DNA from: Desulfomicrobium apsheronum | GTDB taxonomy: Bacteria > Desulfobacterota > Desulfovibrionia > Desulfovibrionales > Desulfomicrobiaceae | Direction: 5' to 3' | Assembly: GCF_900114115.1 (NCBI RefSeq) | Contig: NZ_FORX01000023.1 | Span: 1-64,000 of the forward strand | Length of the DNA: 64,000 nucleotides | Shown here: piece after piece, positions 57,080-64,000 of the stretch | Layout of the letters: each line of letters begins with the position of its first letter | Numbering within the stretch: position 1 is the stretch's first letter | Notes under the pieces: generated by a model | Told to the model about the DNA's origin: nothing | Seen by the model: the letters and a program-made list of their open reading frames with translations, nothing else | The model's database searches: none | Made by a program: the position numbers and the translations under genes

Positions 57080-57442
57080 TTACATTTCTCGGCAAGACAA
57101 TACATCCAACAATGTTTCGCCTTCAGCACGAAGAAGTAACGCATACAACGCCCTGGTGTTTCCATCGACGATGCCCACACATCCCAGTGTTCCCGAAATT
57201 CCTCCATCGGGATGAATTCCGAAACCGGTTCGCGGCGTTCCGAATCGAGGCGTGATGGGGCACCACCACGCGAAATTGGCTTCATCCTTGAATGAGGCAT
57301 TTGCTGCACCGCTCAAACTCACGGCAACACCAATTCTGTATAAACCATCAGGCAACTTCCCTTTCCCCCAAGGACCGCTTCTTGCCGACCATTCACCACC
57401 ATTTGGAGCGGACAATCTCCCATTATGAAATCTCCAACTCAC
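57080..57442 (-). CDS. Putative Tlde1-like (DUF2778) L,D-transpeptidase-fold T6SS effector
   Basis: 120 residues, GTG start with AAGGAGG upstream. It shows the pattern GKLPDGLYRIG, PRFGTPRTGFGIHPDGG and GTLGCVGI: an early P-G-Y-x-I-G strand, then H77 and C88 in the arrangement H...(S/G)xxGC of L,D-transpeptidase/DUF2778 enzymes. Tlde1 effectors of this kind attack peptidoglycan tetrapeptides by L,D-carboxypeptidase and exchange reactions. No signal peptide, as expected for a T6SS cargo. Next to a secreted candidate immunity gene and near hcp/vgrG. A decayed second copy is at 40336. Assignment is by motif, not by search. Confidence 0.75.
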   Translation of the reverse strand: MSWRFHNGRLSAPNGGEWSARSGPWGKGKLPDGLYRIGVAVSLSGAANASFKDEANFAWWCPITPRFGTPRTGFGIHPDGGISGTLGCVGIVDGNTRALYALLLRAEGETLLDVLSCREM

Positions 57443-57492
57443 GGCTTCCTCCTTGCTATTTTTTTTAAAATTGTGGTCAAAATATGAATTAC

Positions 57493-57939
57493 TTACAAAG
57501 TATCAAGCAGAAAATCTGTATTCTTGCCTCTTGATCTCTCAGCACTCATTATCATTTCCAAAATTGAATCCCCCTGCCATCCATCAGAATGTCTATAAAT
57601 CGATTTTAATTTATCCAGCGCTTTATCGTTATGCATGGCTACATCGCCAACTGCTTTTATAATTCTCAAATATGGCGCTCTCAAACGCGATCCTTGCGGC
57701 GAATCAAGCACCAGTAATTTTTTTATTTCTTGTTCATCAATTGGAATTGAATCAATAAACTTTTGCTCAAATTTTCCACTATGCATAAATAAACTATATG
57801 TAATAGCAATACGATCAATATTTTTCGAATTTGACAAGTGATTCAATAGTGCATTTTGAACTTTATCATCTTCAATTTCTGCAAAGATAATAATCGCAGT
57901 CAACCTTGTTTGCTCATCATTCGAATTAATCATTTGCAT
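57493..57939 (-). CDS. HEAT-like repeat protein with out-of-frame signal peptide
   Basis: 148 residues from the first in-frame ATG, with helical repeat character (LTAIIIFAEIEDDKVQNALLNHL; RIIKAVGDVAMHNDKALDKLKSI). The same frame stays open upstream and encodes a hydrophobic stretch (LIFFALISLFLL). A start with signal-like MKYMRMFF exists at 58039 in another frame; dropping one T from the T8 run (58014-58021) would join the two into a secreted protein of about 182 residues. So the gene may extend to 58039 with a frameshift. AT-rich; unrecognised function. It is first in line with the effector and immunity genes. Confidence 0.55.
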   Translation of the reverse strand: MQMINSNDEQTRLTAIIIFAEIEDDKVQNALLNHLSNSKNIDRIAITYSLFMHSGKFEQKFIDSIPIDEQEIKKLLVLDSPQGSRLRAPYLRIIKAVGDVAMHNDKALDKLKSIYRHSDGWQGDSILEMIMSAERSRGKNTDFLLDTL

Positions 57940-58039
57940 AAATGATTGAGTAATCGTGAAATCTCTATTCTCTAATAAAAATAAAGAAATTAAAGCAAAA
58001 AAAATTAATGTATAAAAAAAACATTCTCATATATTTCAT

Positions 58040-58345
58040 ATGCAACCTCATACTTATTTAATAATACAATAAATAAATGATATACATACGTATGCACTCT
58101 AAAATATCAAGAACATATCCGTACACACTCGGGAATAAGTATGCTCATATGGCCAGGCAGAGAGATCGAGGCGCAGCAAGGTGGAGGACAGGTTTGAACG
58201 GATTGCCGACTCTCAGGGGCATTCAGTCGGCAAGAAGGGGCATTGATTTCCCCCTGCATGAATGATGGCGTGACATGAAAGATTATCTGGTCGTCGCAAG
58301 ACTGCGGGGTTGCTACGGCGACCAAGATCGAAAAAACACCAAGGT
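58040..58345. other. AT-rich gap between the HEAT-like gene and the transposase
   Basis: About 300 bp. I see no gene, RNA or clear repeat other than the transposase-end repeat at its right edge. Confidence 0.4.
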
Positions 58346-59209
58346 TCAGATCTTGAATCTTGACTCTTCTCGCCGAAGAATCCTGCTCACGGTCGAATAA
58401 TGAAGTCCCGTCGCGGCAGCCACTTGGGCTTGGGTATAACCAAATTCGAGACACGCTTTGGCGATGGCGCTGTCCCGCACTTCCCTGCTCCCCGAGTCCG
58501 CAAGGATGTTCTCCAGGCTGGGGCGGTCAGCGAAGCGTTGGGTACGAGGCACGTCCTTGAGGGCGCTCTTCTCCCTGAGCATCGGGAATAGTTTTTCGAG
58601 AAACGCATCCTCCCCAAGAAAACATTGGCCCTTGAGCTCATCCCAGGGGGAGTCTTTTGCATCCATGCCCGCCTTGATGAACCGCCGGTATTCCAGGTGG
58701 ACGTTTTTCCGGTCGAGTCCAAAATGCTCCAGAATCCAGTCCACGGAAAGAAACTCCGGCACCTTGTCGAGTCCGGCGGTAGCTCGGTAGCTGGACCACG
58801 AATATTTCCCGAGGTCCTTGACCATCCCCGCCCGCACGGCGTTGAGCACGACGTAGCGGCACAGTTCCAGAAGATACGCCTCCCGTTCCACCACAATGGC
58901 CTTGAACCGCCCTTGCAGCACATGCCCTACCCGCCCATGCCGCCGATTGAAGGCCTGCGTGTACACGCTGTTGAGCTGACGCATGGCTTTGGACAGATTG
59001 GCGTCTAGGGTTTCAAGAAGCAGGTGGAAGTGATTGGTCATCAGTCAGTAGGCATGGCAAAGCACATTGAACCGACGTAGCATCTGCCGGAGGACGGCCA
59101 GGAACGTATTCCTGTCGACGTCATCGGCAAAGATCGCAGCTTGGGCGTTGCCGCGGGACGTCACGTGATAGACGGCTCCCGGAAATTCTATGCGGAGGGG
59201 TCTGGCCAT
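58346..59209 (-). pseudogene. REP-associated tyrosine transposase (RAYT, Y1/IS200-like) interrupted by TGA
   Basis: About 288 codons. N-terminal part MARPLRIEFPGAVYHVTSRGN...NVLCHAY, then TGA (59042-59044), then LMTNHFHLLLET and the rest of the Y1 transposase, ending with an HTH-like tail (ACLEFGYTQAQVAAATGLHYSTVSRIL). The HFH motif of the Y1 HUH-type nuclease is intact. The TGA stands where relatives usually have Cys (Y-C-L-M-x-N-H). Either a nonsense mutation or, less likely, a recoded site; the organism does have tRNA-Sec. Flanked by 16-bp inverted repeats. Confidence 0.85.
58348..58363 (+). repeat. Inverted repeat at the RAYT 3' end
   Basis: AGATCTTGAATCTTGA, exactly complementary to the repeat at 59234-59249. 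It overlaps the last codons of the transposase gene (SRFKI). Confidence 0.85.
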
Positions 59210-59233
59210 GAGAGGGAGAGAGCCCAAAATGAA

Positions 59234-59249
59234 TCAAGATTCAAGATCT
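59234..59249 (-). repeat. Inverted repeat at the RAYT 5' end
   Basis: TCAAGATTCAAGATCT on the plus strand, the exact reverse complement of the copy at 58348. Together they delimit a unit of about 0.9 kb. Related single copies lie at 46285 and 50680. Confidence 0.85.
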
Positions 59250-59471
59250 GACCCTCGACTCCTGCTCTCTTAAAACTTTATGCACAATTATTTATACGGA
59301 TTAAAAAATTTAAAGCAAAATTTTGCCTGGCCTTATCATGCTATTTTTTTAGTATTTTTTATTATTTTACAACAAATGTATCATAAAAATAGGCAAGATA
59401 TTGCCAAAATACTTTCCAAAAAAAGTTAGTATAAACACGTAAAAACTTAATATATAAAACAATGATGTTCA

Positions 59472-59487
59472 TGGCCCAAATGTTGCC
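59472..59487 (+). promoter_or_regulatory. Sigma-54 type promoter upstream of hcp
   Basis: TGGCCCAAATGTTGCC has the -24 GG and -12 GC dinucleotides with exactly ten bases between them (TGGC-N7-TTGC). It lies about 50 bp before the hcp start. Sigma-54 control of hcp and vgrG units is known in several T6SS systems. Upstream DNA is AT-rich and could bind an activator. Confidence 0.68.
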
Positions 59488-59537
59488 TTGTGACTGCTCA
59501 ATTATCAGCATTACAACATCGCCATAAGGAGAAAATC

Positions 59538-60059
59538 ATGCCAGTACCAGCCTACATCAGCATCACCGGAGAACGACAGGGGCTCATCACGGCCGGAAAC
59601 TTCACCGAAGCATCGGTGGGCAACATCTTCCAGGAAGGTCACGAGGACGAGAGCCTGGTGGAAGCTTTCGAGCACCAGATCATCCTGCCGCGCGATCCCC
59701 AGTCAGGCCAGCCTACGGGGCAGCGCGTGCATAAGCCCCTCAAGATCACCAAGATCATGGACAAGGCATCGCCTTTGCTCTTCCGCTCCCTGGTTAGCGG
59801 CGAGCGCCTTCCCAAGGTCGAGATGAAGTTCTACCGCACCTCGGCATCGGGAACCATGGAGCACTACTTCACCATCCAGCTTGAAGACGCCATCATCGTG
59901 GACATCCAGGCCTACATGCCCAACTGCCAGGATCCAGGAAAAGCGCACTTCACCCATCTTGAAGACGTCTTCATGACCTACCGCAAGATCATCAAAACCC
60001 ATGAGATCGCCAGCACGTCAGAGAGCGACGACTGGAGGACCATGTCCAACCAGTCGTAA
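59538..60059 (+). CDS. hcp: Type VI secretion system tube protein Hcp
   Basis: 173 residues from the ATG at 59538 (AAGGAG upstream). Hcp forms hexameric rings stacked into the secreted tube. Family pattern (PF05638): YISITGERQGLI, FEHQIILPRD, GQRVHKPLKITKIMDKASPLL, and KFYRTSASGTMEHYFTIQLEDAIIVDI. No effector fusion. First gene of the plus-strand T6SS delivery set; a strong hairpin follows. Confidence 0.96.
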   Translation: MPVPAYISITGERQGLITAGNFTEASVGNIFQEGHEDESLVEAFEHQIILPRDPQSGQPTGQRVHKPLKITKIMDKASPLLFRSLVSGERLPKVEMKFYRTSASGTMEHYFTIQLEDAIIVDIQAYMPNCQDPGKAHFTHLEDVFMTYRKIIKTHEIASTSESDDWRTMSNQS

Positions 60060-60066
60060 ACGAACG

Positions 60067-60105
60067 CCGCGCCGGGCTCGAACCTGCATGCCGGGCCCGG
60101 CGCGG
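60067..60105 (+). terminator. GC-rich hairpin between hcp and the PAAR gene
   Basis: An 11-bp perfect stem (CCGCGCCGGGC / GCCCGGCGCGG) directly after the hcp stop, without a T run. Likely a partial terminator or mRNA stabiliser that keeps hcp expression above the downstream genes. Confidence 0.7.
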
Positions 60106-60214
60106 TCGCACTGAAGCGCAAGCGAATGCATTGAGACTCATGGCGTCATCAATCAATCGCCATGCCTCCAAACCACAGCAAACGGACCGCTACAGTCCGC
60201 AACGGAGCACAGAC

Positions 60215-60532
60215 ATGCCCCAAGCCTGCAGACTCGACGACAAGGCGTTCTGCCCAGCCGACGCACACGGTAAGCCCTGTTGCCCGCATCCCGTCATCGG
60301 TTCGGCTACGACCGGATCACCCGATGTCATCATCAATTACAAGCCAGCATTACGTCTGGGAGACCAAGGCACGCACGCCGCATGTTGCGGCTCCAACACA
60401 TGGGAGGTGGCCGAGGGCAGCTCGACCGTCCTGATCAACAACAAGCCTCTGGCCAGAGTGGGAGATATGACAACCCACTGCGGCGGGGTCGGAGAGATGA
60501 TCGAGGGGAGCCCCGACGTGACCATTGATTAG
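60215..60532 (+). CDS. PAAR-domain T6SS spike-tip protein
   Basis: 105 residues from the ATG at 60215. PAAR proteins sharpen the VgrG spike and carry or dock effectors. The repeated pattern GSPDVIINYKPALRLGDQGTH, GSSTVLINNKPLARVGDMTTH and GSPDVTID (three PAAR-type repeats) and the zinc-ligand-type His and Cys residues (H, C, CC) are present. No C-terminal toxin is fused. Start chosen for its GGAG. Confidence 0.94.
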   Translation: MPQACRLDDKAFCPADAHGKPCCPHPVIGSATTGSPDVIINYKPALRLGDQGTHAACCGSNTWEVAEGSSTVLINNKPLARVGDMTTHCGGVGEMIEGSPDVTID

Positions 60533-60594
60533 GCGTCATGACGAACGCTCTTTGGAGAGCCTCCATACGAAGCATGCAGCACTCCGGGATACAC

Positions 60595-61013
60595 ATGACC
60601 AAAAGCGAAATAGGACTACTGTTTTTTGTTGTCTTCTTAAACCCTTGAGCAACTCGTTCAAGGAAAAGACAGATTTATATAGAAATAATTGCATATCAGA
60701 TAAATTCAACATTTTTTATGCTCGATACATATCAGACATAAATATACAAAAAAAAATATACGATTTTTCCACTTACAATATCAATAAAATTTTTAAAAAT
60801 ATACGATTATGCAATAAAGAAGATATAAAATTTCCAATTTTAACCAAATTGCACAATTATAGTAATGAATCAGTTTCACTATTAAATATAAAAAGCGATC
60901 CAAAACAAATCAGCATAAAAATATCCCATGAAGAAATCAAAGCGTCAGCAACGTACCACTTCATAAAAAACACCTGCTGGAACTTATACATGATCGAATA
61001 CGAATCATTATAA
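60595..61013 (+). CDS. AT-rich unknown gene between PAAR and vgrG, probably frameshifted
   Basis: Most of this stretch is one open frame (from a TTG at 60525 in the PAAR end through 61013) encoding a charged, lysine- and asparagine-rich protein (e.g. SDKFNIFYARYISDINIQKKIYDF). A separate ATG at 60595 opens MTKSEIGLLFF in another frame; adding one T to the T6 run (60622-60627) would join the two into about 140 residues with a hydrophobic start. No ribosome site is strong. It is much AT-richer than hcp, PAAR or vgrG. Function unknown; position suggests a T6SS adaptor, effector or immunity role. Confidence 0.5.
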
Positions 61014-61028
61014 AACCCGGAGAACCGC

Positions 61029-63341
61029 ATGCACTTCACAGAAGACGCCTTCAACCCGTGGCAGTGGCTGGGCGACAGCGCCAACAGCCCCTGGTTCACC
61101 TTCGAGACCCCCGCCATTCCCGGCTTCAGGGTCTATGCCTTCTCCGGCGTCGAGGAAATGCATCGCTCCTACGAGTTCGAGATCGAACTCGTCCACGATC
61201 TCGACAATCTCGATTTCGCCGAACTGCTGGGCCGGACCGCCTGCCTGTCCATTCGGGACAAGAGCGGCGGCGTGCGGCATGTGCACGGCGTCATCCACCG
61301 CTTCCGGCAGATGCACACATCCAACCAGCGCACCCACTACCGCTGCCTGCTCGTACCCAGGCTGCATTTCCTGAATCAGGTCACGGACCACCGCATTTTC
61401 CAGAACATGAACGTGACCCAGATCATCGAAAAGATCCTCAAGGAGCAGAACTTCACGGGCGACTCCTACGCCTTCAAATGCTTCTTCGACTACGCGCCGC
61501 GCGAGTACTGCGTGCAGTACGGCGAAACGCACCTGCATTTCATCTCCCGCCTGTGCGAGGAGGAAGGCCTCTACTTCTATTTCGATCACTTCAAAGACCG
61601 ACACGTGCTCTGCTTTTCGGACATGCCCGACGGCCCTCGGATCGAAGGCGAAAGCCTGATGCGCTTCCATCCCGGCGCCGGAACCGAGACCGACACGGCC
61701 ACCGTCCGCACCATCGAGATGGGAAAAGACATCCGCAGCGACTCGTTCACCTTCAGGGAATGGAACTTCGAGAAGACGCGCCTGGACCTGCAAGTCAAGC
61801 TGTCCGAGACCGATTCCGTCAAGGCACCGGTCCCTGTGGGCATGAACCTGGAGCAGTACCGCTACCCGCACCTGTACCAGTTGCAGAAGGACGGCAAACG
61901 CTACGTGGACCTCGAACTCATGCGCAATTTCAGCATGAGCGCCTGGGTCGACGTCACGACAGATGTCTCCCGCATGACGCCGGGGTATGTGTTCGAACTC
62001 TTCGGGCATCGCCGCGAGGACTACAATGCCAAATGGTGGGTGGTCCGCGTGGAGCATCGGGGCGAACAGCCCCAGGTCCTGGAGCACGAGGCCCCGGACC
62101 GGGGCATGATGTACGGGGCGCAAGTACGAGCCATCCCCAACACGACCCGTTTCATCCCTGCCTCGGATCATCCTCGGACACCCATCTACGGAGTGCAGAC
62201 GGCCATTGTAACCGGTCCCGACGGCGAAGAGATATTCCCGGACCAGTATGGCCGCGTGAAGGTGCAGTTCCATTGGGACAGGGAAGGTCAACGCGACGAA
62301 AACACCACCTGCTGGATACGCGCCTCCCAGGGCTGGGCCGGAGGACAGTTCGGCACCCTGGCCATCCCCCGCATCGGCCAGGAAGTGCTGGTCACCTTCC
62401 TGGACGGCGACCCGGACCGGCCCGTCATCACGGGCCGGGTCTTCAACTCCCGCAACCCGGTCCCGTACCCCCTGCCCGCTAACAAGACACGCACGGTTTT
62501 CAAGTCCATGTCCACGCCTGGAGCAGAGGGCGAACCTCGTGGGTTCAACGAGCTGCGCATCGAGGACAAGAAAGGGCAGGAAGAGATCTACGCCCACGCG
62601 GAAAAGGACGTGAACGTCTACGTCAAGAACGACTGGAAAGAGCACATCCTGCACGACCAGCACCGCACCATCGACAATTTCTCCTACTCCATAGTCAAAG
62701 GCGAGGATCACCAGACCGTACACAAGGACCGCAAGGTTGAACTGCTGTCGGACGACCACATGACGGTCAAAGGCAACAGCCATCGCAAGATCACCGAAAA
62801 ATGGCTGGTCCGGTCCGGCGATGAGACGCACCTCAAATCCGACATCAAGACGATCATTGAAGCCGGCACGGAACTGACCATCATGGCAGGCGGCAGTTTC
62901 ATCAAGATCGACCCGTCAGGCGTGAGCATCAACGGAGCCAAAATCAAACTCAACTCCGGCGGCAATCCCAGCCCTGGCACGGGCGCTGCGCCGCTGCTGC
63001 CCATTGCCGGCGAACTGGTTGACGAAGGCATGGCGCCGATCACGCAGATTGGTGCGTTGAGAGGGGCTGTGCATAAGCCGTTCTGTGAGGAGTGCAGTGC
63101 AGGTGATCTTGCCGACATAAAAGAGCAGTATGACGAGATGGTCGAATTGATTGACCAAAATGGCAGGCCCATCACTAACTATCCATATTATGCTGAAACG
63201 GATTCTGGAGCTATTTACTCTGGAAGAACCGACGAAAAGGGGTGTACTTGCAGAGTACATACAGAGAATCCTCAAAATATTATGTTCTTTTTTGGAGATG
63301 AAGCTTTGCAGAAATTAAAAGGGGAAGGCTATGCCGAATGA
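61029..63341 (+). CDS. vgrG: Type VI secretion spike protein VgrG with C-terminal extension
   Basis: 770 residues. It trimerises as the gp27/gp5-like spike that is fired with its effector. The gp27-like N-terminal domain (about 20-400: FRVYAFSGVEEMHRSYEFEIELVH...FISRLCEEEGLYFYFDH), OB-fold (VKVQFHWDREGQRDENTTCWIRASQGWAG), gp5 beta-helix start and DUF2345-like region to about 655 are present. The last ~80 residues (YDEMVELIDQNGRPITNYPYYAETD...) resemble a transthyretin-like adaptor used to load effectors. GGAG upstream. It overlaps tae4 by 11 bp. Confidence 0.95.
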   Translation: MHFTEDAFNPWQWLGDSANSPWFTFETPAIPGFRVYAFSGVEEMHRSYEFEIELVHDLDNLDFAELLGRTACLSIRDKSGGVRHVHGVIHRFRQMHTSNQRTHYRCLLVPRLHFLNQVTDHRIFQNMNVTQIIEKILKEQNFTGDSYAFKCFFDYAPREYCVQYGETHLHFISRLCEEEGLYFYFDHFKDRHVLCFSDMPDGPRIEGESLMRFHPGAGTETDTATVRTIEMGKDIRSDSFTFREWNFEKTRLDLQVKLSETDSVKAPVPVGMNLEQYRYPHLYQLQKDGKRYVDLELMRNFSMSAWVDVTTDVSRMTPGYVFELFGHRREDYNAKWWVVRVEHRGEQPQVLEHEAPDRGMMYGAQVRAIPNTTRFIPASDHPRTPIYGVQTAIVTGPDGEEIFPDQYGRVKVQFHWDREGQRDENTTCWIRASQGWAGGQFGTLAIPRIGQEVLVTFLDGDPDRPVITGRVFNSRNPVPYPLPANKTRTVFKSMSTPGAEGEPRGFNELRIEDKKGQEEIYAHAEKDVNVYVKNDWKEHILHDQHRTIDNFSYSIVKGEDHQTVHKDRKVELLSDDHMTVKGNSHRKITEKWLVRSGDETHLKSDIKTIIEAGTELTIMAGGSFIKIDPSGVSINGAKIKLNSGGNPSPGTGAAPLLPIAGELVDEGMAPITQIGALRGAVHKPFCEECSAGDLADIKEQYDEMVELIDQNGRPITNYPYYAETDSGAIYSGRTDEKGCTCRVHTENPQNIMFFFGDEALQKLKGEGYAE

Positions 63342-63948
63342 AAGCTTGCAGGTTAAGACAAGTAGTATATCAGGATCTAAAAAAACTCTTGAAAAAAAAG
63401 TGATTTGCTTTGAGCAACTATGGGATGCATACCCAGATGATGTCATAATTCATAAAGCAGAACATGGTAGTGATATATTTGACAATCACTGTGCAATACA
63501 TTTAAGCCATGCATTATATTTAAATGGAATATTACTAAAAGGATACAAGGGTACGAGGTGCTGGGGATGTCCTCAAGCTAATGGTCAAGGAGGAATTCAT
63601 GCTATAAGGGCGCAAGAATTAGCTGATTATCTGGAAACTCAGCCTTTTGCTGGATGTCCAAAAGCAATTCGATTGTCTGGCGATACATTTCAAGAAAATA
63701 TTCGTGGAAAAAAAGGGATAATATTTTTTAAAGATTATTGGAGAAGAGACGGAGAGAAAAATTACACTGGAGATCATATAGATTTATGGAAAGGAAATAT
63801 ATCGACATTGGCAAGTAATGGCTGGTTTAAAACTTGGCTTCGATTACACCTTTCTGGCTTATACGAGGACTACTTCGGCGTGTCTGATTTAAAAAGATCT
63901 AGTAGTGTTTTGTTTTGGGAGATTCATAGTTGTGAAAATAATAATTAA
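63331..63948 (+). CDS. tae4: Type VI amidase effector, Tae4 family
   Basis: 205 residues. Peptidoglycan amidase that cuts the D-Glu/meso-DAP bond in target cells. Family pattern: CFEQLWDAYP, FDNHCAIHLSHAL (catalytic C54), GTRCW, HAIRAQELADYLE, and KGIIFFKDYWRRDGEKNYTGDHIDLWKG (catalytic H149). No signal peptide, as for a T6SS cargo. AT-rich, unlike the vgrG body. GGGG-AAGG ribosome site; it overlaps the vgrG stop. A periplasmic immunity gene follows. Confidence 0.92.
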   Translation: MPNESLQVKTSSISGSKKTLEKKVICFEQLWDAYPDDVIIHKAEHGSDIFDNHCAIHLSHALYLNGILLKGYKGTRCWGCPQANGQGGIHAIRAQELADYLETQPFAGCPKAIRLSGDTFQENIRGKKGIIFFKDYWRRDGEKNYTGDHIDLWKGNISTLASNGWFKTWLRLHLSGLYEDYFGVSDLKRSSSVLFWEIHSCENNN

Positions 63949-64000
63949 ATACGCTTTTTTATTATTTGTCGTCATATTGCCTTCTGTATTTTTTTTATTT
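63932..64000 (+). CDS. Start of a candidate immunity gene (partial)
   Basis: A GTG at 63932 opens MKIIIKYAFLLFVVILPSVF and runs to the window edge, a signal-peptide-like hydrophobic start. It overlaps the tae4 end by 17 bases in another frame. The position right after a Tae4 effector fits a Tai4-type secreted immunity protein, but only 23 codons are visible, so the family cannot be read. Confidence 0.6.
   Translation, partial: MKIIIKYAFLLFVVILPSVFFLF

Noticed and set aside
59042-59044. RAYT TGA as a genuine selenocysteine codon
   Set aside because: No SECIS-like hairpin follows at the needed distance, and transposases are not known selenoproteins; kept only as a question in the findings.

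Overview
The window looks like a chromosomal segment of a Gram-negative, strictly anaerobic deltaproteobacterium of the Desulfovibrionales; Desulfomicrobium is my best guess. This is inferred from the 5' end of the 16S rRNA gene, a selenocysteine tRNA, a tetraheme cytochrome c, a chemoreceptor with a periplasmic heme motif, and high-GC housekeeping genes. No database comparison was possible.

Housekeeping half (1-38 kb). An rRNA operon leaves the window leftwards; its promoter, UP element and 16S start are visible. Next on the minus strand are asnS and priA, then a cell-envelope and signalling operon ftsH-folP-cdaA-cdaR-glmM-galU, in which c-di-AMP synthesis is linked to amino-sugar and UDP-glucose supply. 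tRNA-Sec, an amidohydrolase, a redox-sensing set (tetraheme cytochrome, heme chemoreceptor, PF04392 binding protein) and argF-argG-argH follow. Further right are a lipoprotein, a first YcaO protein, phoH-ybeY, moaA, an NFACT (Rqc2-like) protein, a DksA-type regulator, two identical tRNA-Gly genes, a HerA-like ATPase, a second YcaO protein (with TPRs) followed by a MoaE-like protein and a periplasmic glucan protein (OpgG), and a glycosyltransferase cluster probably for lipopolysaccharide.

Accessory half (38-64 kb). It starts with a hipBA module, a decayed type VI effector gene, a REP-type repeat and a transposase remnant. It continues with a copper ATPase, two hemerythrin-like proteins, a minimal SUF-type pair (smsC-smsB) and an iron superoxide dismutase. 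Together these look like a metal and oxygen defence region, partly AT-rich. An aapJQMP amino-acid ABC operon and a nucleobase-deaminase-like gene follow.

The right end is a type VI secretion (T6SS) effector region: a putative L,D-transpeptidase-fold effector (Tlde1-like) with a candidate periplasmic immunity gene, a REP-associated transposase interrupted by a TGA codon, and then a plus-strand hcp-PAAR-unknown-vgrG-tae4-immunity array. A sigma-54 type promoter precedes hcp. No T6SS structural genes are in the window. Several genes here are AT-rich, frameshifted at homopolymers or truncated, as expected for a turnover zone.
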